64,000 nucleotides of DNA from Novosphingobium sp. Rr 2-17 (GCF_000272475.1 NZ_AKFJ01000005.1:1-64000), one strand, 5' to 3'; numbered from the stretch's first letter, positions 1-9,071 are shown. Numbers and translations: made by a program. The notes: generated by a model from the sequence alone, not told the origin.

Positions 1-49
1 GTAAAACCGTTACAAGTCCAGCCTTCATCGCATCCCCTGAAAGCGGTGG

Positions 50-493
50 TCAAAATGATGTCTTGGTGTCTGTCGCGTCCACCGCGCCATCGCCGTTCGT
101 GTCCAGGCGCGCGAACATCTGGGTGCCTGATTTTTCGAACTCGGCCGCGGCGAGCACGGCGTTCTTGTCCGTGTCGAGGACGCCGAAGCGGACGTGGGCT
201 TGGCGGATCTGGCGTTCGCGCCGATCGGTGTCTTCCTCATGAAGGCGCGCGGTGTATTCGCCGACATATTCGGCCTCGTCGACCTTGCCGTCGCCGTTCA
301 GATCCAGCGTCTTGAAGTGCTGGCTGCGTTGGGCGGCAAACTCGTCATGCGTAACTTTGCCGTCCTTGTTGAGATCGTAGGTTTCCACGAACTCGTTCTT
401 GCTGTGGCCGCCCGTGGCTTGTGCCAGAGCATGTCCGTTAGCCCCGGCGAAAAGCAGGGCGGCGAGCGTGGCGAAAGTCATGTGCTTTTTCAT
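50..493 (-). CDS. Secreted EF-hand calcium-binding protein
   Basis: 147 aa with a Sec-type signal peptide (MKKHMTFATLAALLFAGANG, then a cleavage-like ALAQA). Four EF-hand-like loops follow: DLNKDGKVTHDEF (about residues 41-53), DLNGDGKVDEAEY (about 64-76), a weaker DTDKNAVLAAAEF, and DTNGDGAVDATD near the C-terminus. The family binds calcium in the periplasm or outside the cell. It is the last gene of a minus-strand run (receptor, TonB-like, DUF4198, this gene) and starts 25 bp after the DUF4198 stop, so it is probably co-transcribed. Its role in that unit is unknown; calcium sensing or a metal-binding accessory is inference. Confidence 0.85.
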   Translation of the reverse strand: MKKHMTFATLAALLFAGANGHALAQATGGHSKNEFVETYDLNKDGKVTHDEFAAQRSQHFKTLDLNGDGKVDEAEYVGEYTARLHEEDTDRRERQIRQAHVRFGVLDTDKNAVLAAAEFEKSGTQMFARLDTNGDGAVDATDTKTSF

Positions 494-518
494 GGTGGGT
501 TCCTTTGTCGGATGAAGA

Positions 519-1328
519 TCAGGGCTGGACTTCGAACGTCAGCGACGTGGTGTAGCTGCGCTCGTCGGTTTCCGAGCCGGTCGGGGCATCGGCCTTGTGG
601 CGGGTCATCAGGAGATAAACGCCTGGTTTGTCGAACTTAAGATCGAGGCTTCCATCCGCGCTGGTCTTGACCTCGCGATGCACCTTGGCCTCGCCATATT
701 CAGCGCCGCCACGATCGAGAACGACAGTCTGGCCGTCCAACGGTTTGCCGTCGAACAGGACTTTCAACTTGAGATTGCTATCCAAAGCGACCTCGCTGGG
801 ATGCGTCACTGGCTGGATGACCAGACGTCCGATCTGCCGATCGACCGGCGCGCGCGTGGGGCCTTTCTTGGTCACGTAGACATCGGCGACGGTTTCGGTC
901 TGGCTGGTCTTGAACCGCGTGGCGCCGGCAGGTGCTTTGTCACCCTGCACTGGCTTCCATTGGCCATCGATCAGCGCTGACTTGCTCATGCGCCCTCGCC
1001 GCACGCCGGTGGTAAAGCGATATGTACCATCCTGGAGCAGCGGGCTTTCCAGGATGACGAGTTGCCGGTGCTTGCCGATCGCCTCGAATTCACCCCGTGA
1101 GCCGTCGGGGAGAATGACGTGAAAATCGTTGGCATCGACCGCGACTTCGGGGTGGAAAAGCTCCTCCGCAAAGGCGCTTTGCAGGGTCACGTAGCTTTCG
1201 GTGCTGGCGACGAAGAAGTTGGGCAGAATGTAAGACGTGTGCGCCAAGGCTTGCGAGGCGTGGCAGGCGGCCAGCGCCAGGATCGCCGCCCTTGCCATCG
1301 GCTGCTTGAGGATCGTTGGGAAATGCAT
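519..1328 (-). CDS. DUF4198 family periplasmic protein
   Basis: About 269 aa from the chosen ATG (MHFPTILKQ...), which has AAGG about six bases upstream; an in-frame ATG at 1337 and longer starts also exist. A signal peptide ends near SQALA, and the mature protein begins HTSYILPNFF, the typical opening of DUF4198 proteins. The family is often encoded beside TonB-dependent metal or siderophore receptors and is thought to be periplasmic with an Ig-like carrier fold. It sits between the TonB-like gene and the EF-hand gene, so a helper role in metal uptake through the receptor of this operon is likely but inferred. Confidence 0.8.
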   Translation of the reverse strand: MHFPTILKQPMARAAILALAACHASQALAHTSYILPNFFVASTESYVTLQSAFAEELFHPEVAVDANDFHVILPDGSRGEFEAIGKHRQLVILESPLLQDGTYRFTTGVRRGRMSKSALIDGQWKPVQGDKAPAGATRFKTSQTETVADVYVTKKGPTRAPVDRQIGRLVIQPVTHPSEVALDSNLKLKVLFDGKPLDGQTVVLDRGGAEYGEAKVHREVKTSADGSLDLKFDKPGVYLLMTRHKADAPTGSETDERSYTTSLTFEVQP

Positions 1329-1383
1329 CGTCGTCATCCTTGGTTGTCGCGATTTCACGGGCCACACTGTGCGTTGGCGTGCG

Positions 1384-2127
1384 TCAGTTGCCTTTGATTT
1401 CGAAGGTGAAGGACCGTGCGGCGTCGGGCGGTGGTTTGGGGAACGGCTGAGCACGCCGAACCATTTGCTTCGCCTCGCCATCGAAGCGGGTCGATCCCGA
1501 ACTGCGGGCTATACCAACGTCACCGACACCACCGCTGTCGCCGATGCTGAAGCTCACCAGCGCCGATCCCGGGCCAACGGCATTGGGCCGGCGATACTGC
1601 AGCAAGTGGCGCCAGACTTCGGCCTTGTAGCCGCCCAAAGCGCCGCCACTGCCAGTGATCGCCTGCATGGATGCCGAAGGTCGCATGGTGGCAACCGGCT
1701 TAGGCGCGGGCGCAACGTGCATGGGTTGGATAACCGGCGTCGTGAGACTGGGCTCCTGTGGCGCCGTGATCGTCAGCGCTGCGGGCTGGATCAACGGCTG
1801 GGCAGATGGCAGGTTTTCGCCGCCATCTTCGGGAAGGCTTGCGGCCACTTTACCCAAGTCGGAAACCTTCTGTCGGCCCGGTTCCGTCAAGAAGGGTGCC
1901 ATACTTGCGGAAGGTGCGACGGGTTGGTCGGCCACTGGCTTGGCGGCTACGTTCTGCGCCGATGATGCGAGATCGAACGTCGTCAGCGATCGCCGGGCGG
2001 CGTGCTGGTCACCCTCTCCGCTCGAAATGGTCGCAAGAACGAGCACGACGCCCAGCGACAGCGCCGTGGACGCGGCGCCCGACACCAGCCGTTCCCCCAG
2101 TAAGGGATTATTCGGCACCTTGAGCAT
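1384..2127 (-). CDS. TonB-family energy transducer
   Basis: 247 aa. One N-terminal membrane anchor (about residues 18-36) is followed by a long Pro/Ala/Gln-rich periplasmic linker. The C-terminal TonB-like domain runs from about residue 165 (YKAEVWRHLLQYRRPNA) and contains ALVSFSIGDSGGV and FPKPPPDA, the usual TonB/TolA fold signature. TonB couples proton motive force via ExbB/ExbD to outer-membrane receptors; no exbBD is present here, so it must use another copy. It lies 66 bp downstream of the TonB-dependent receptor on the same strand and is probably dedicated to it. Confidence 0.85.
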   Translation of the reverse strand: MLKVPNNPLLGERLVSGAASTALSLGVVLVLATISSGEGDQHAARRSLTTFDLASSAQNVAAKPVADQPVAPSASMAPFLTEPGRQKVSDLGKVAASLPEDGGENLPSAQPLIQPAALTITAPQEPSLTTPVIQPMHVAPAPKPVATMRPSASMQAITGSGGALGGYKAEVWRHLLQYRRPNAVGPGSALVSFSIGDSGGVGDVGIARSSGSTRFDGEAKQMVRRAQPFPKPPPDAARSFTFEIKGN

Positions 2128-2193
2128 GCGTTGCCTCCTTTTGCTTCAGCCCCTGGGTCGCTAGCCCGCCGATCCGTCGCGCCGTCGCGCGCG

Positions 2194-4182
2194 TCAGAAC
2201 TGTTTCGACAAGGTGAGCTTGAAGTTGCGCCCGGCGGCCGGACGGGTCGCCAGCGCCGGGGTGTAGAACTTATCGAAGATGTTCTCGGCGCTGACGCGGA
2301 CGGTCAGGCCATCCAGCGTGCCGCCCTTGAGGAACCAGGAGGCGCGAAGGTTATGGACGTTATACCCCTCGTGAACGGTCCCGTTGATCTCGCGATCCGC
2401 CGCCAGCACGCCTTCCCACCGAATGTCGAATACGCGGCCGAAGCGCTTGCCGATCGCGAGCTGGTAGTTGTTCGCGGGAAGATTGGTCCAGTCATCGATC
2501 ACGCCGTTGGTGCGCAGGCGCGTGCCGTGAACGATGGTGCCGTTGAAATCGACATAGATACCCGATGGCACCGCATACGACGCCTCAATCTCGAAACCAT
2601 CGAGGTAGACTTCCGCCACGCCCGAGTAAGAGGTGTTGTCGGTCAATTTCGTGTCGTAGTAGTTGACCTTGATCGCAAGGTGATCGTTCTGGGTCAGCAG
2701 GCTGACCCGGTCGAACGATAGCCCGCCCTCCCACGAACGGCTCTTTTCCGACTGCGTCATGTAGGCCGGGGTCTGCAGGTCATCCAAGATGGGCAGGCTT
2801 TCAGTGCGAGCCCAACTCCCGAAAGCGGCAAGACCGAATGGTAACTCGTAGCGAACCGAGACCCCGCCCATCAGCGCTTCGTTGGTGTAACTAGCCGGGC
2901 TGCCATTATCGAGCGTGCCCTTGATGCTTTGCGTTTCCCAGCGAGCTGCCGGGCTCAGCGTGAAGCCGCGCAAGGGCGTGACTTCATAAACCACGAAGGC
3001 GGCCATACGATTGTCGGTGCCGCCTGGCGCGGAGTTGGCGTCCTTGCGATCACGATGAATATATTCCAGCCCCGCGCGCAAATTGTGGCGGACCGATCCG
3101 GTGGTGAACAACGCGGCGTTCTTGAGGGTGATCTTGGTCGTCTGGTAGCGTTGGTCCGCGTTCAACAAGGCATTGTCGGCAGCCGGGACAGCCTGCTGGT
3201 CGATCTGCTGATCGGCATATGTATAGACAAGGCTCAGATCCACGAAGTCGTTGTCGACCGGCTTGTACGTATAGGCGGCCGTGACGGTCCGCGTCTTGGT
3301 GTCGCGATCGACGTTGCCAAAGTTGGTCGTGCCGAAACTGTCGTAGGGAACGTCGCGGTCGCTGGTGGTCGTCTGGTTGTAGCTGACCTTGATCGTGTGC
3401 GCGTTGTCGGCGCCGAAATGCACGGCCCCCTTCACCAGAAAGCTTGGCAGCTTGAAGGCGCTGTTGCCGATCTTGTCGCCATGACCATCGGTCAAGGTTT
3501 CCTGCTGGCGGTAGGTGTAGTTGCCCATGAGTTCGATGGTTTCGCTAGGCATGAACGCAGCGGTGGTGGAAGTGACGAACCCGTCGCCATTGGTCTGTCC
3601 GGTCAGGCTTTCGTTTACGGCAAAGCCGGTCTTGCCTTTGAGGATATCGCTGGCATCGCTGGTCTCCAGCCGCACCACGCCGCCGATGACGCCAGAGCCG
3701 TATTCGAAACTGCCGACCGTGCCGCGGATGACCTCGGCCTGTTTGTATAGAAGCGGGTCGGTGAAAAGCTGGGTGCCGATGCGGTAAAGTTCTTCCGAAC
3801 CGCTCGTCGCACCATCGACCATGACCAGCACCTTTTGATCGGTACCGTACGTACCGTTAGCCCCGAACCCGCGAATGTTGATGCCCGAGCCGATCGGGGT
3901 CGAGCCATTGAGAAGCGTCACACCGGGAATGGAATCGAGCAATTCGGCGATAGTGCTTGCCTGGCGCTCCTCTATCTCCTCGCGGTTAATGACGGTCTTG
4001 GGTGTCGCCGTATTCGTCTGCACCGAGCGCGTGCTTTCGCCGATATCGACGGTGCCGAGAAACTCCTTGTCGTCACCGCCCGCCGTCGCGGTGTCCTGAG
4101 CGTAGGCTGTCGAGCCGACCAATGCCGCGACAATGGAGACTGAGCCCATCAAGATGGGTCTCAAGGAGAGTGAGATTTTCAT
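2194..4182 (-). CDS. TonB-dependent outer-membrane receptor
   Basis: 662 aa, a normal length for the family. The signal peptide is MKISLSLRPILMGSVSIVAA... ending in AYAQD. The plug domain spans about residues 55-165 (TVINREEIEERQASTIAELL, IRGFGANGT, EVIRGTVGSFEYGSGVIGG). A 22-strand-type barrel follows and ends in the canonical terminal phenylalanine (FKLTLSKQF). The barrel binds and imports a ligand, usually a siderophore, haem, cobalamin or metal complex; the substrate cannot be read from sequence. It is first in a unit with a TonB-like and a DUF4198 gene, which favours iron or another metal. The start ATG has GGGG seven bases upstream. Confidence 0.92.
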   Translation of the reverse strand: MKISLSLRPILMGSVSIVAALVGSTAYAQDTATAGGDDKEFLGTVDIGESTRSVQTNTATPKTVINREEIEERQASTIAELLDSIPGVTLLNGSTPIGSGINIRGFGANGTYGTDQKVLVMVDGATSGSEELYRIGTQLFTDPLLYKQAEVIRGTVGSFEYGSGVIGGVVRLETSDASDILKGKTGFAVNESLTGQTNGDGFVTSTTAAFMPSETIELMGNYTYRQQETLTDGHGDKIGNSAFKLPSFLVKGAVHFGADNAHTIKVSYNQTTTSDRDVPYDSFGTTNFGNVDRDTKTRTVTAAYTYKPVDNDFVDLSLVYTYADQQIDQQAVPAADNALLNADQRYQTTKITLKNAALFTTGSVRHNLRAGLEYIHRDRKDANSAPGGTDNRMAAFVVYEVTPLRGFTLSPAARWETQSIKGTLDNGSPASYTNEALMGGVSVRYELPFGLAAFGSWARTESLPILDDLQTPAYMTQSEKSRSWEGGLSFDRVSLLTQNDHLAIKVNYYDTKLTDNTSYSGVAEVYLDGFEIEASYAVPSGIYVDFNGTIVHGTRLRTNGVIDDWTNLPANNYQLAIGKRFGRVFDIRWEGVLAADREINGTVHEGYNVHNLRASWFLKGGTLDGLTVRVSAENIFDKFYTPALATRPAAGRNFKLTLSKQF

Positions 4183-4196
4183 ATTACCCCGCTGTT

Positions 4197-4274
4197 ATGC
4201 TATTGCGACTCGTTAGCATTTGCTGAAGGCGCTCATGCGATCACTGTTGCCCTTTTGCAATCCTGTTTTTGCAA
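4197..4274 (-). promoter_or_regulatory. Candidate operator upstream of the TonB-dependent receptor
   Basis: An inverted repeat ATGCTA (4197-4202) / TAGCAT (4214-4219) lies 15-37 bp upstream of the receptor start. Two direct TTTTGCAA elements follow at 4253-4260 and 4267-4274, 14 bp apart. AT-rich GCAAAT-type elements are typical of alphaproteobacterial Fur-family sites, so metal-dependent repression is plausible. The regulator is inference. Confidence 0.4.
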
Positions 4275-4452
4275 CCGTGGACATTTGGGCCTAGGTGAAG
4301 CCGGTGCTTTGCTGGTCCCTGGGCTAGGGATGATGCCGGTCGCCGTTCCAAAAAGGCGGCGATCTCTGACTAGGACTTCCTATGACGGCAAAGAGTCAGG
4401 ACATCAGTATAGAAGGCTGCTGACCCGTCATCACGGGGTTCAGCCGGCGTGA

Positions 4453-5364
4453 TCAGGCGGTATCCCTCGCATTGATCGTGGCAGCAAGGGCGAGGATCGT
4501 GCGCGCGTGCCGTAAGGCCACGGCTTCGCGGTCCGCGCCATAACCGCCGCCCAGCGTACTCGCCAATGGAATGCCGCGCCGCTTCGCCTCAGTCGCCACA
4601 AAGCGATCGCGGTGCGCGAGGCCTTCGTCGGTCAAGGACAGCCGGCCAAGCTTGTCGTCCGTATGGGCATCGACGCCTGCCTGCAGCAGGATCAGTTCCG
4701 GCACGAAATGATCAAGGACCATGGGCAGCGATCCGGCCAGAGCTTCCAGATAGCCCGCATCGCCCGTCGCATCTGGCAGTCCGACATCCAGTGAAGAGCG
4801 CGCCTTGCGTGTGGGGAAGTTCTTCTCGGCATGAATGGAAAGCGTGAAGATGTCGCTGCGCCCTGCGGTCAGGGCCGCAGTGCCATCGCCCTGGTGCACG
4901 TCGAGATCGAGGATCAGGATGCGCGAGACGTTACGCTCCGCGATTAGCCTGTTGGCGGTGAGCGCCAGATCATTGAACACGCAATAGCCCGCACCGGAAT
5001 CGGCCAGAGCGTGGTGGCTGCCGCCAGCGGAATTTGCAGCATACCCGTGCTGCAGCGCCAGCTTCGCTGCAAGCCACGTTCCACCGGGAGAGAGCTGCGA
5101 TCGCCGGGAGATCCGCTCGTCGATCGCAAAGCCGATCCGGCGCTGCTTGGCCGCCGGCACCGAGCAATTGATGACTTCGTCGACATAGGCCGGTTCGTGG
5201 ACAGCCTCGAGCCATTCTCGCGGCATGACTTCGGGCGCATGGACCTTCATTGTTTCGCCACTTCCGCCCAGCACACGCATGACCAGCGCATACTTGTCAT
5301 GCGGAAAAGTGCCCATGCGGTCGGTTTCAACCACGTAACCGGGATGATGGACGACATGCAGCAT
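4453..5364 (-). CDS. Histone deacetylase-family (class II/acetoin-utilisation type) amidohydrolase
   Basis: 303 aa from the ATG giving [12 protein letters not shown]; the frame stays open further upstream but the extension is not typical of the family. HDAC-fold motifs are present: [19 protein letters not shown] (catalytic His pair and surrounding loop), [14 protein letters not shown] (zinc-binding Asp/His), the [12 protein letters not shown] zinc Asp region, and LGGGYG near the C-terminus. In bacteria these zinc hydrolases deacetylate small substrates such as acetylpolyamines. It stands alone between a small HTH-like gene and the receptor unit, all on the minus strand. The substrate is unknown; a polyamine link to the spermidine operon 8 kb away is only speculation. 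Confidence 0.85.
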   Translation of the reverse strand: MLHVVHHPGYVVETDRMGTFPHDKYALVMRVLGGSGETMKVHAPEVMPREWLEAVHEPAYVDEVINCSVPAAKQRRIGFAIDERISRRSQLSPGGTWLAAKLALQHGYAANSAGGSHHALADSGAGYCVFNDLALTANRLIAERNVSRILILDLDVHQGDGTAALTAGRSDIFTLSIHAEKNFPTRKARSSLDVGLPDATGDAGYLEALAGSLPMVLDHFVPELILLQAGVDAHTDDKLGRLSLTDEGLAHRDRFVATEAKRRGIPLASTLGGGYGADREAVALRHARTILALAATINARDTA

Positions 5365-5519
5365 GGCCTTGCAGGTAGAACGCCAAGACACACAGGTCGA
5401 GTAGCATTGCTGGGCGTAGGGCCTGACGATTTCAACCAGTGGCTTCAGCCATGGAAGGCTCAGATCACGGGCCTTATCGATGCCTTTCCCATCCTCATGT
5501 CCGAGCGGAAGTGTCAGGT

Positions 5520-5735
5520 TCAAACGTCCGACGGAAACGGTCGATCACGATAACTACATTCACCACGCTTCCGCGCTTCCCATGCATTTTCTCGCTCCCG
5601 CGCGTAAGCTTTCTGCACACGTACCTTGCTGATGCAATACTTCTCGGCAAGTTGCCCAAAGGTCGCCCCATCAATCACGGCAACATAGATCGCCGCGTTG
5701 CGCTCCTGCTCCGGACTCGAATCGCTCTGCTTCAT
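5520..5735 (-). CDS. Small HTH-like protein
   Basis: 71 aa ([20 protein letters not shown]...). The ATG is preceded by AGGTGGAG at good spacing; a longer start at 5813 lacks such a site. The middle, [22 protein letters not shown], reads like the helix-turn-helix of sigma-70 region 4 or a Myb-type domain, and the C-terminus is charged. It is probably a DNA-binding protein or a remnant of one. It lies 155 bp upstream of the deacetylase-like gene on the same strand. Function unknown. Confidence 0.55.
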   Translation of the reverse strand: MKQSDSSPEQERNAAIYVAVIDGATFGQLAEKYCISKVRVQKAYARERENAWEARKRGECSYRDRPFPSDV

Positions 5736-6187
5736 CAATTCACTCCACCTGTTAGGCTGTTTAGGGCTGGTGTGCCCACTTTGCCCAATTTTCCAGCTGC
5801 AATGCCGCCCCACAACTGGGCCAACACAGCCTTCGGTCGGTTGCGGTTTTGCGCCGGCCGCCTATCGCAATTATGCTAACTAAGGGCCGAAAGCGATCCG
5901 GCTATTCTGTCCGTAAGGAAGAGTGGAAGGCTCTAGGTTCGCCCCCTGTATGCCGCGTTTCCCGATGATAGCGGTGTCGGCGGAGACGTTCAGATGGCAA
6001 TTTCGCACTCTCAGCAGCGGACCTTCCGCTTTCTCTAGGCTGTATGCGCAACTGCCCGATAGGCGAATGTCGGGTTTGGAGCGATGGGCGGCGACTTGCT
6101 GCCGCTCCCGGAAATAATTAATCGTATGGCTTAAATCGCCCAGTAGCGGACGTTGCCGGACGCGCCGTGTAAGGATACCGTTACCAA
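5736..6187. other. Gene-free interval
   Basis: About 450 bp with no reading frame of convincing codon use on either strand, no clear hairpin and no recognisable RNA. It separates the minus-strand HTH-like gene from plus-strand small genes and may hold promoters for both. Confidence 0.4.
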
Positions 6188-6382
6188 ATGAAAAGGATCG
6201 GAATCGAAGTTGTCTCAGGCGCGTTAGCGTTGGCTCTTGCCATTATCGGCGCTATTTTTCCCATTTCGACCGAAGAAGATGTCAATTTCTGGATAATATT
6301 AATTGGCGGAATTACAATCTGGGAAGGCTCTCGTTTCATCCTTCGCAACTGGTTGCGGCACTCCTCGCTAAACGGCGAGTAA
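6188..6382 (+). CDS. Small two-helix membrane protein
   Basis: 64 aa. Two hydrophobic stretches (about residues 8-26, VSGALALALAIIGAIFPI, and 33-52, FWIILIGGITIWEGSRFIL) are separated by a short acidic turn (STEEDVN), and the tail is basic. AAGGATA lies upstream of the ATG. No family recognised. The next gene, 41 bp downstream, is also a tiny membrane protein, so the pair may belong together. The low GC third positions suggest a recently acquired or fast-evolving gene. Confidence 0.45.
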   Translation: MKRIGIEVVSGALALALAIIGAIFPISTEEDVNFWIILIGGITIWEGSRFILRNWLRHSSLNGE

Positions 6383-6423
6383 CGCCCAATTGCGGTCATT
6401 CTAGGCTCGTGTAGGATGACCAC

Positions 6424-6627
6424 ATGCGAGAGCGCTTTTGGTATCCGCCGGTGAAGATCGCCCTAACCGTTTTGGCGGGCGGGTTCTTGGCGGATTGGTT
6501 GTGGAGCAAGAGCCTGACGGAAGCCGCACATCGGTTTCCCATGCGTGCCATGACGATGTTCGCAGTCGTTTTCATCTGGTCGGCGTTCCGACGTTGGCGA
6601 TCTGAGAGAAAACGGACGTTCCGCTAG
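6424..6627 (+). CDS. Small membrane protein
   Basis: 67 aa with two hydrophobic segments (about residues 12-27, ALTVLAGGFLADWLW, and 42-54, TMFAVVFIWSAF) and a strongly basic end (RRWRSERKRTFR), which suggests a cytoplasmic C-terminus. GTAGGATG precedes the ATG. No known family recognised. It follows another small membrane ORF on the same strand. Confidence 0.45.
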   Translation: MRERFWYPPVKIALTVLAGGFLADWLWSKSLTEAAHRFPMRAMTMFAVVFIWSAFRRWRSERKRTFR

Positions 6628-6743
6628 CCACCAGGCTAAGCCATTCCTATCCGCGACCAAGCTGCCTGTCGGCAGTGGCCCACTTGCGGACATTACGTGT
6701 TCATGCAACGCGTTTGGGCGCAAAAACCAATCGAGGATGCGGC

Positions 6744-7061
6744 GTGTTAAGAATCATTTTCGCCCCGATACTGCTCATGGTTCCAGTCGTAACTCTTGCG
6801 GATGTCACCGAGTTACCGGCGCAACTTGTGTTGAACGTCGAGGGGTTATCGAAAGAGGATATTTCTATTGGACAACAATATGCATCGTGCATGAGCGCGC
6901 CCTGGCTTCCAACTGCGGATCAATTTGAAACGAAAGCTAAGACCTGCGCAAATTTCAGAGCGTCACGTTCGTCGAAGCTAAAAGGAGTGATGCGCTGGGT
7001 CGATCATATCGCCGCCCGTTTCCCAGGCGACGAGATCAACCTTCAAATCCGGCGAAGGTAA
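6744..7061 (+). CDS. Hypothetical secreted protein
   Basis: 105 aa from a GTG start (VLRIIFAPILLMVPVVTLAD) with GAGG eight bases upstream; the longer ATG frame from 6675 places 23 non-signal residues before it and is less likely. A signal peptide is evident, with cleavage near VTLA-DV. The mature part is short, holds two cysteines (ASCMSAPW, KTCANF), and has no recognised domain. The role is unknown; two cysteines in an exported protein suggest a disulfide. Confidence 0.45.
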   Translation: MLRIIFAPILLMVPVVTLADVTELPAQLVLNVEGLSKEDISIGQQYASCMSAPWLPTADQFETKAKTCANFRASRSSKLKGVMRWVDHIAARFPGDEINLQIRRR

Positions 7062-7095
7062 CGATGACCGCCTTCCACCAATGTCGGTCGTAGTC

Positions 7096-7166
7096 GCAAC
7101 GAGTGGGACTTGAACCGCACATACTCCCAGCGAAGCTGGCGCACTCTCCAGTTGTGCTACCGTTGC
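7096..7166 (-). pseudogene. tRNA-like sequence lacking an anticodon loop
   Basis: Read on the minus strand, a 71-nt cloverleaf can be drawn. The acceptor stem GCAACGG/TCGTTGC has 7 bp with one G-T pair; then U8-A9. The D arm GCAC-AACTGGAGA-GTGC has a 4-bp stem and the GG of a D loop. The T loop TTCAAGT is closed by a GTGCGG/CCCAC stem with one bulged C. The anticodon arm is only CCAGC-TTC-GCTGG, a 5-bp stem with a 3-nt loop, so no anticodon can be presented. No CCA is encoded. It could be a decayed tRNA or a tRNA mimic. Confidence 0.55.
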
Positions 7167-7526
7167 ACCGAAACCAATAGCGGCGTGAACGGTCGCTTCC
7201 CACCACATTTTGCCGTTGTCGCCTCGCCTGGGCGTCGAGTGCGCAAATTTTGGAGCGGTCGTTCGCGATTCGCCCAATCTCAGTCGTGTCACCGTCTCGC
7301 CGGGCGTCCTGGAACCGGTCGTCTGGGCACAAAGCACTTTTCCCATTTCTCCATTTGCATAGGCGAATTTTGGGAAAACCCAATCGGGAACAGCTTTCAA
7401 GAAAGCTTCGCCCTTGAAGGTGTCCCGGCAGACTTTGCCCGCCCGTTTTTCGGCGCCACATTCCCAATCGGGAAGGCCGGGTGATGCGGCATTGTCACCT
7501 CAAGATAGGAGCAGCATAAAAGCGGG

Positions 7527-8471
7527 ATGACTTTTTGTCCTGATCGTCGCTCCCTACTCGCGGGCTTTGCCGCGTTGGGGCTTTCTGCCGTGCACTCGGC
7601 GCGGGGGTCGGCACGAGGTGGGCGTGCGCCAGGCATTGCCGTCACGATAGACGACTTCGATCTGTCGGACACCGCTCTGATGTCGGGGAACGACCGCGAT
7701 ACAGCCATTCGCAAAGCTTTACAGCGTCATAAGGTCAAGGCGGGCGGGTTCGTTGCAGGGAAGTATGTTGACGGTGAGCTTAGCCCACGCATTCTCTCAG
7801 CATGGTCAGATGGCGGCCACATCCTCGGTAATCACAGTTACTCGCATCAGTATTTCGGCGGCAAGAGCCCTGATGAACTGATGGCTGATATTATGAAGTG
7901 TGAGCCATTGCTGTCCGGCTATCCGGGCTTCCGCAAGCTCTTTCGCTTCCCCTATCTGGCCGAGGGCAATACAGCGGACGGTCGAGACAAGATGCGTATG
8001 CTGCTGAGACAGCATGAGTATGCCAACGCCCATGTGACCATCGACACATCGGACTGGTATATAGATAACCGGCTGAAGGCACGTCTCAAGGCCGACCCAA
8101 AGGCCCAGATCGCCCCGTATAGACGCTTCTACTTAGATCACATCTGGGATCGCGCGACCTTCTATGACAGTCTGTCGCGGTCGCTTTTCGGACACTCAAT
8201 TGATCATACAATCCTGCTTCACCACCGGCTGACGACCGGCCTTTTCCTTGATGATATGCTTTCGATGTTCAGAGAGCGAGGCTGGCGGCTCATCGACGCA
8301 ACGGCGGCCTTTGCATCTCCGGTGTTCGCCATGGAACCCAGCGTACTACCCGCTGGGCAGAGCCTCGTCTGGTCTCTGGCGAAAGCGGATGGTCGTTTCG
8401 AGAAGCTGTTGCGCTATCCGGGTGAGGACGGCGACTACGAAGCGGAAAAGATGGATGCGGCGGGACTATAG
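7527..8471 (+). CDS. Polysaccharide deacetylase (NodB-like) family protein
   Basis: 314 aa with an N-terminal export signal carrying a Tat-like start (DRRSLLAGFAALGLSA). NodB-fold motifs are visible: TIDDFD (motif 1 with the catalytic Asp pair, near residue 41), GNHSYSH (motif 2, HxxxH zinc ligands, near residue 100), RFPYLAEG (motif 3) and HTILLHH near the C-terminus. The family removes N- or O-acetyl groups from glycans using a metal ion, acting in the periplasm here. It stands alone with a GNAT downstream; the substrate is unknown. Confidence 0.85.
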   Translation: MTFCPDRRSLLAGFAALGLSAVHSARGSARGGRAPGIAVTIDDFDLSDTALMSGNDRDTAIRKALQRHKVKAGGFVAGKYVDGELSPRILSAWSDGGHILGNHSYSHQYFGGKSPDELMADIMKCEPLLSGYPGFRKLFRFPYLAEGNTADGRDKMRMLLRQHEYANAHVTIDTSDWYIDNRLKARLKADPKAQIAPYRRFYLDHIWDRATFYDSLSRSLFGHSIDHTILLHHRLTTGLFLDDMLSMFRERGWRLIDATAAFASPVFAMEPSVLPAGQSLVWSLAKADGRFEKLLRYPGEDGDYEAEKMDAAGL

Positions 8472-8600
8472 CAAGGCAAAGGTGCCGCAAGTGCACAATT
8501 CTCGAAACTCGATCCATTCTGCAAACGCATTTGCCGTCTCGATCTCCGTTCCCTTTGGGAAGGTCTTGGGGTCGAGGTGGAGCTGGGATATGGCTGCTCC

Positions 8601-9044
8601 ATGACCTTACGCATCACGATCCCGGAAGAACCGACAGATGCTCACCGCGACGCTGTTCTCGCGCCGCTTCGAGCCTATAATATCGCTCGAGCCGGCGCCC
8701 CGAATATCCGTCCGGTGGCAATCCTGCTGACCGACGAGCAGGGCAGTCACATCGGCGGCCTATGGGGCAAGTGCGTTTACGATTGGCGCTTCGTAGAGCT
8801 TCTGGCAGTACCCGAGGATCGACGGGGAGGAGGCTCTGGCAAAGCCTTAATGGCCGAAGCCGAGGGCATCGCCCGTGCCAACGGCTGCATTGGCCTCTGG
8901 CTCGACACTTACGAGTTTCAGGCTCGCGGCTTTTACGAAAAGCTTGGCTTTGAGGTGTTTGGCACTCTGGACGATCATCCCATCGGGCAAAAACGGTTCT
9001 TCCTCCGCAAGCGGCTCAACGAAGTCCCGATCCCCGTTTCCTGA
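8601..9044 (+). CDS. GNAT family N-acetyltransferase
   Basis: 147 aa from ATG (MTLRITIPEEP); a GTG at 8577 would add eight residues. GNAT features: FVELLAVPEDRRGGGSGKALMAEAE, the acetyl-CoA pyrophosphate loop (Q/RxxGxG/A type, about residues 70-90), then IGLWLDTYEFQARGFYEKLGFEVFG, the beta5/alpha4 end with the Tyr-Lys-Gly-Phe motif. It transfers acetyl from acetyl-CoA to an amine; the substrate is unknown. A frameshifted ATPase gene follows 28 bp downstream. Confidence 0.8.
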   Translation: MTLRITIPEEPTDAHRDAVLAPLRAYNIARAGAPNIRPVAILLTDEQGSHIGGLWGKCVYDWRFVELLAVPEDRRGGGSGKALMAEAEGIARANGCIGLWLDTYEFQARGFYEKLGFEVFGTLDDHPIGQKRFFLRKRLNEVPIPVS

Positions 9045-9071
9045 TCCCTTGCGAGACGACACACGTAGAGG

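Noticed and set aside
4290..4415. Cobalamin-riboswitch-like parts on the plus strand (AAGCCGGTG, AGTCAGGACATCAG)
   Set aside because: Core elements are incomplete, and the orientation points away from the receptor gene with no plus-strand gene behind it.
6188..6627. The two tiny membrane proteins as a toxin-antitoxin or holin pair
   Set aside because: No known toxin motif, antitoxin partner or phage genes nearby; only topology can be stated.
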